Source: Maniola hyperantus (taxonomy: Eukaryota > Arthropoda > Insecta > Lepidoptera > Nymphalidae). Taken from it: a DNA stretch of 64,000 nt. The stretch is taken from NCBI RefSeq assembly GCF_902806685.2, contig NC_048562.1:3618520-3682519 (forward strand). The letters are read 5' to 3'. Every line of letters begins with the position of its first letter. Positions within the stretch are counted from its first letter, which is position 1. Shown piece by piece: positions 63,822 to 64,000 of this stretch. The notes beneath the pieces are model-generated. The model did no database searches. It was not told where the DNA came from and worked only from the letters and a program-made list of their open reading frames with translations. Made by a program: the position numbers and the translations under genes.

Positions 63822-63904
63822 ACTGCTGTGATCCACCTGGGGATCGAACCCACGACCTCCCGTATAGGAAAGGGATGTCTTAACCACCTAGGCTATCACG
63901 GCTT
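63822..63904 (-). mobile_element. tRNA-like SINE head (SA-related)
   Basis: GGGGATCGAACCCACGACCT (B box side) and TGTCTTAACCACCTAGGCTA-TCACGGCTT. No SA body is attached; it resembles 32655. Confidence 0.6.
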
Positions 63905-64000
63905 AACCGACGTGGTTAAACGCAAACCTAACCGGTTAGCAATTAACACGATCTCCATACATTAACACGTAATAATATTAAATTTACATAAAGTGGCCAC

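Overview
The window looks like a gene-poor, AT-rich stretch of a lepidopteran (moth or butterfly) nuclear genome. The main reason is the repeat content: tRNA-headed SINEs with GAT or A tails, Helitron-type elements that start TC and end CTAG next to a host T, and a very frequent element beginning GGGTTCCGTACC. I know all of these from memory as abundant in Lepidoptera; no database was searched. I found no convincing host protein-coding gene, no functional tRNA or rRNA gene and no CRISPR. Nearly every open frame is a chance frame inside a repeat. Boundaries given for repeats are usually good to about 5-15 bases.

Repeat names used below. SA: SINE with an Arg(TCT)-like tRNA head and a GAT tail. 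SB: SINE with head GACCTCCCTGGCGCAGTGG. SC: SINE with a Phe(GAA)-like head. HR, HT, HU, HV, HW: Helitron-type families; strand + means TC on the left. G: the GGGTTCCGTACC element of about 430 bp and unknown class. M, P, Q, S, N: small elements with inverted repeats. L1, L2: LINE families known here from their 3' ends. RL: an R2-like retroelement.

Layout. 0-15 kb is a mosaic of SINEs, Helitron-type pieces and G, with a 468-bp near-perfect palindrome at 6.2-6.65 kb, a (TGAG)n tract at 12.2 kb, a 158-bp tandem array at 12.8-13.4 kb and a covarying palindromic element at 14.9-15.1 kb. The one intact protein gene is at 15.74-18.01 kb: a 756-residue retroelement protein with a reverse transcriptase, a CCHC knuckle and a PD-(D/E)XK-like nuclease (RL). 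Two broken relatives lie at 4.6-5.1 kb (antisense) and 35.9-36.2 kb; the latter is a 5'-truncated insertion with a poly(A) tail and an 11-bp target duplication. 18-41 kb is again dense repeats with a ~160-bp satellite patch (21.8-22.3 kb), local duplications (28.9-29.9 kb) and several LINE 3' ends. 41.37-45.68 kb is a 4.3-kb decayed PIF/Harbinger transposon, with a 3-bp duplication, a transposase remnant and a convergent Myb-like protein remnant, inserted in a SINE and itself hit by other elements. 46-64 kb holds a hAT-like element, a 12-bp degenerate tandem repeat, an L2 3'-end cluster, a ~440-bp tandem duplication with CGAGTCACAC motifs, and further MITEs.

The elements work together only as hosts and parasites of one another. 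Several nestings can be read exactly from target duplications (HV with RL, G with LINE, HR with L1, HT with S, SA with SC, SB with Harbinger, hAT with G), which gives relative insertion ages.
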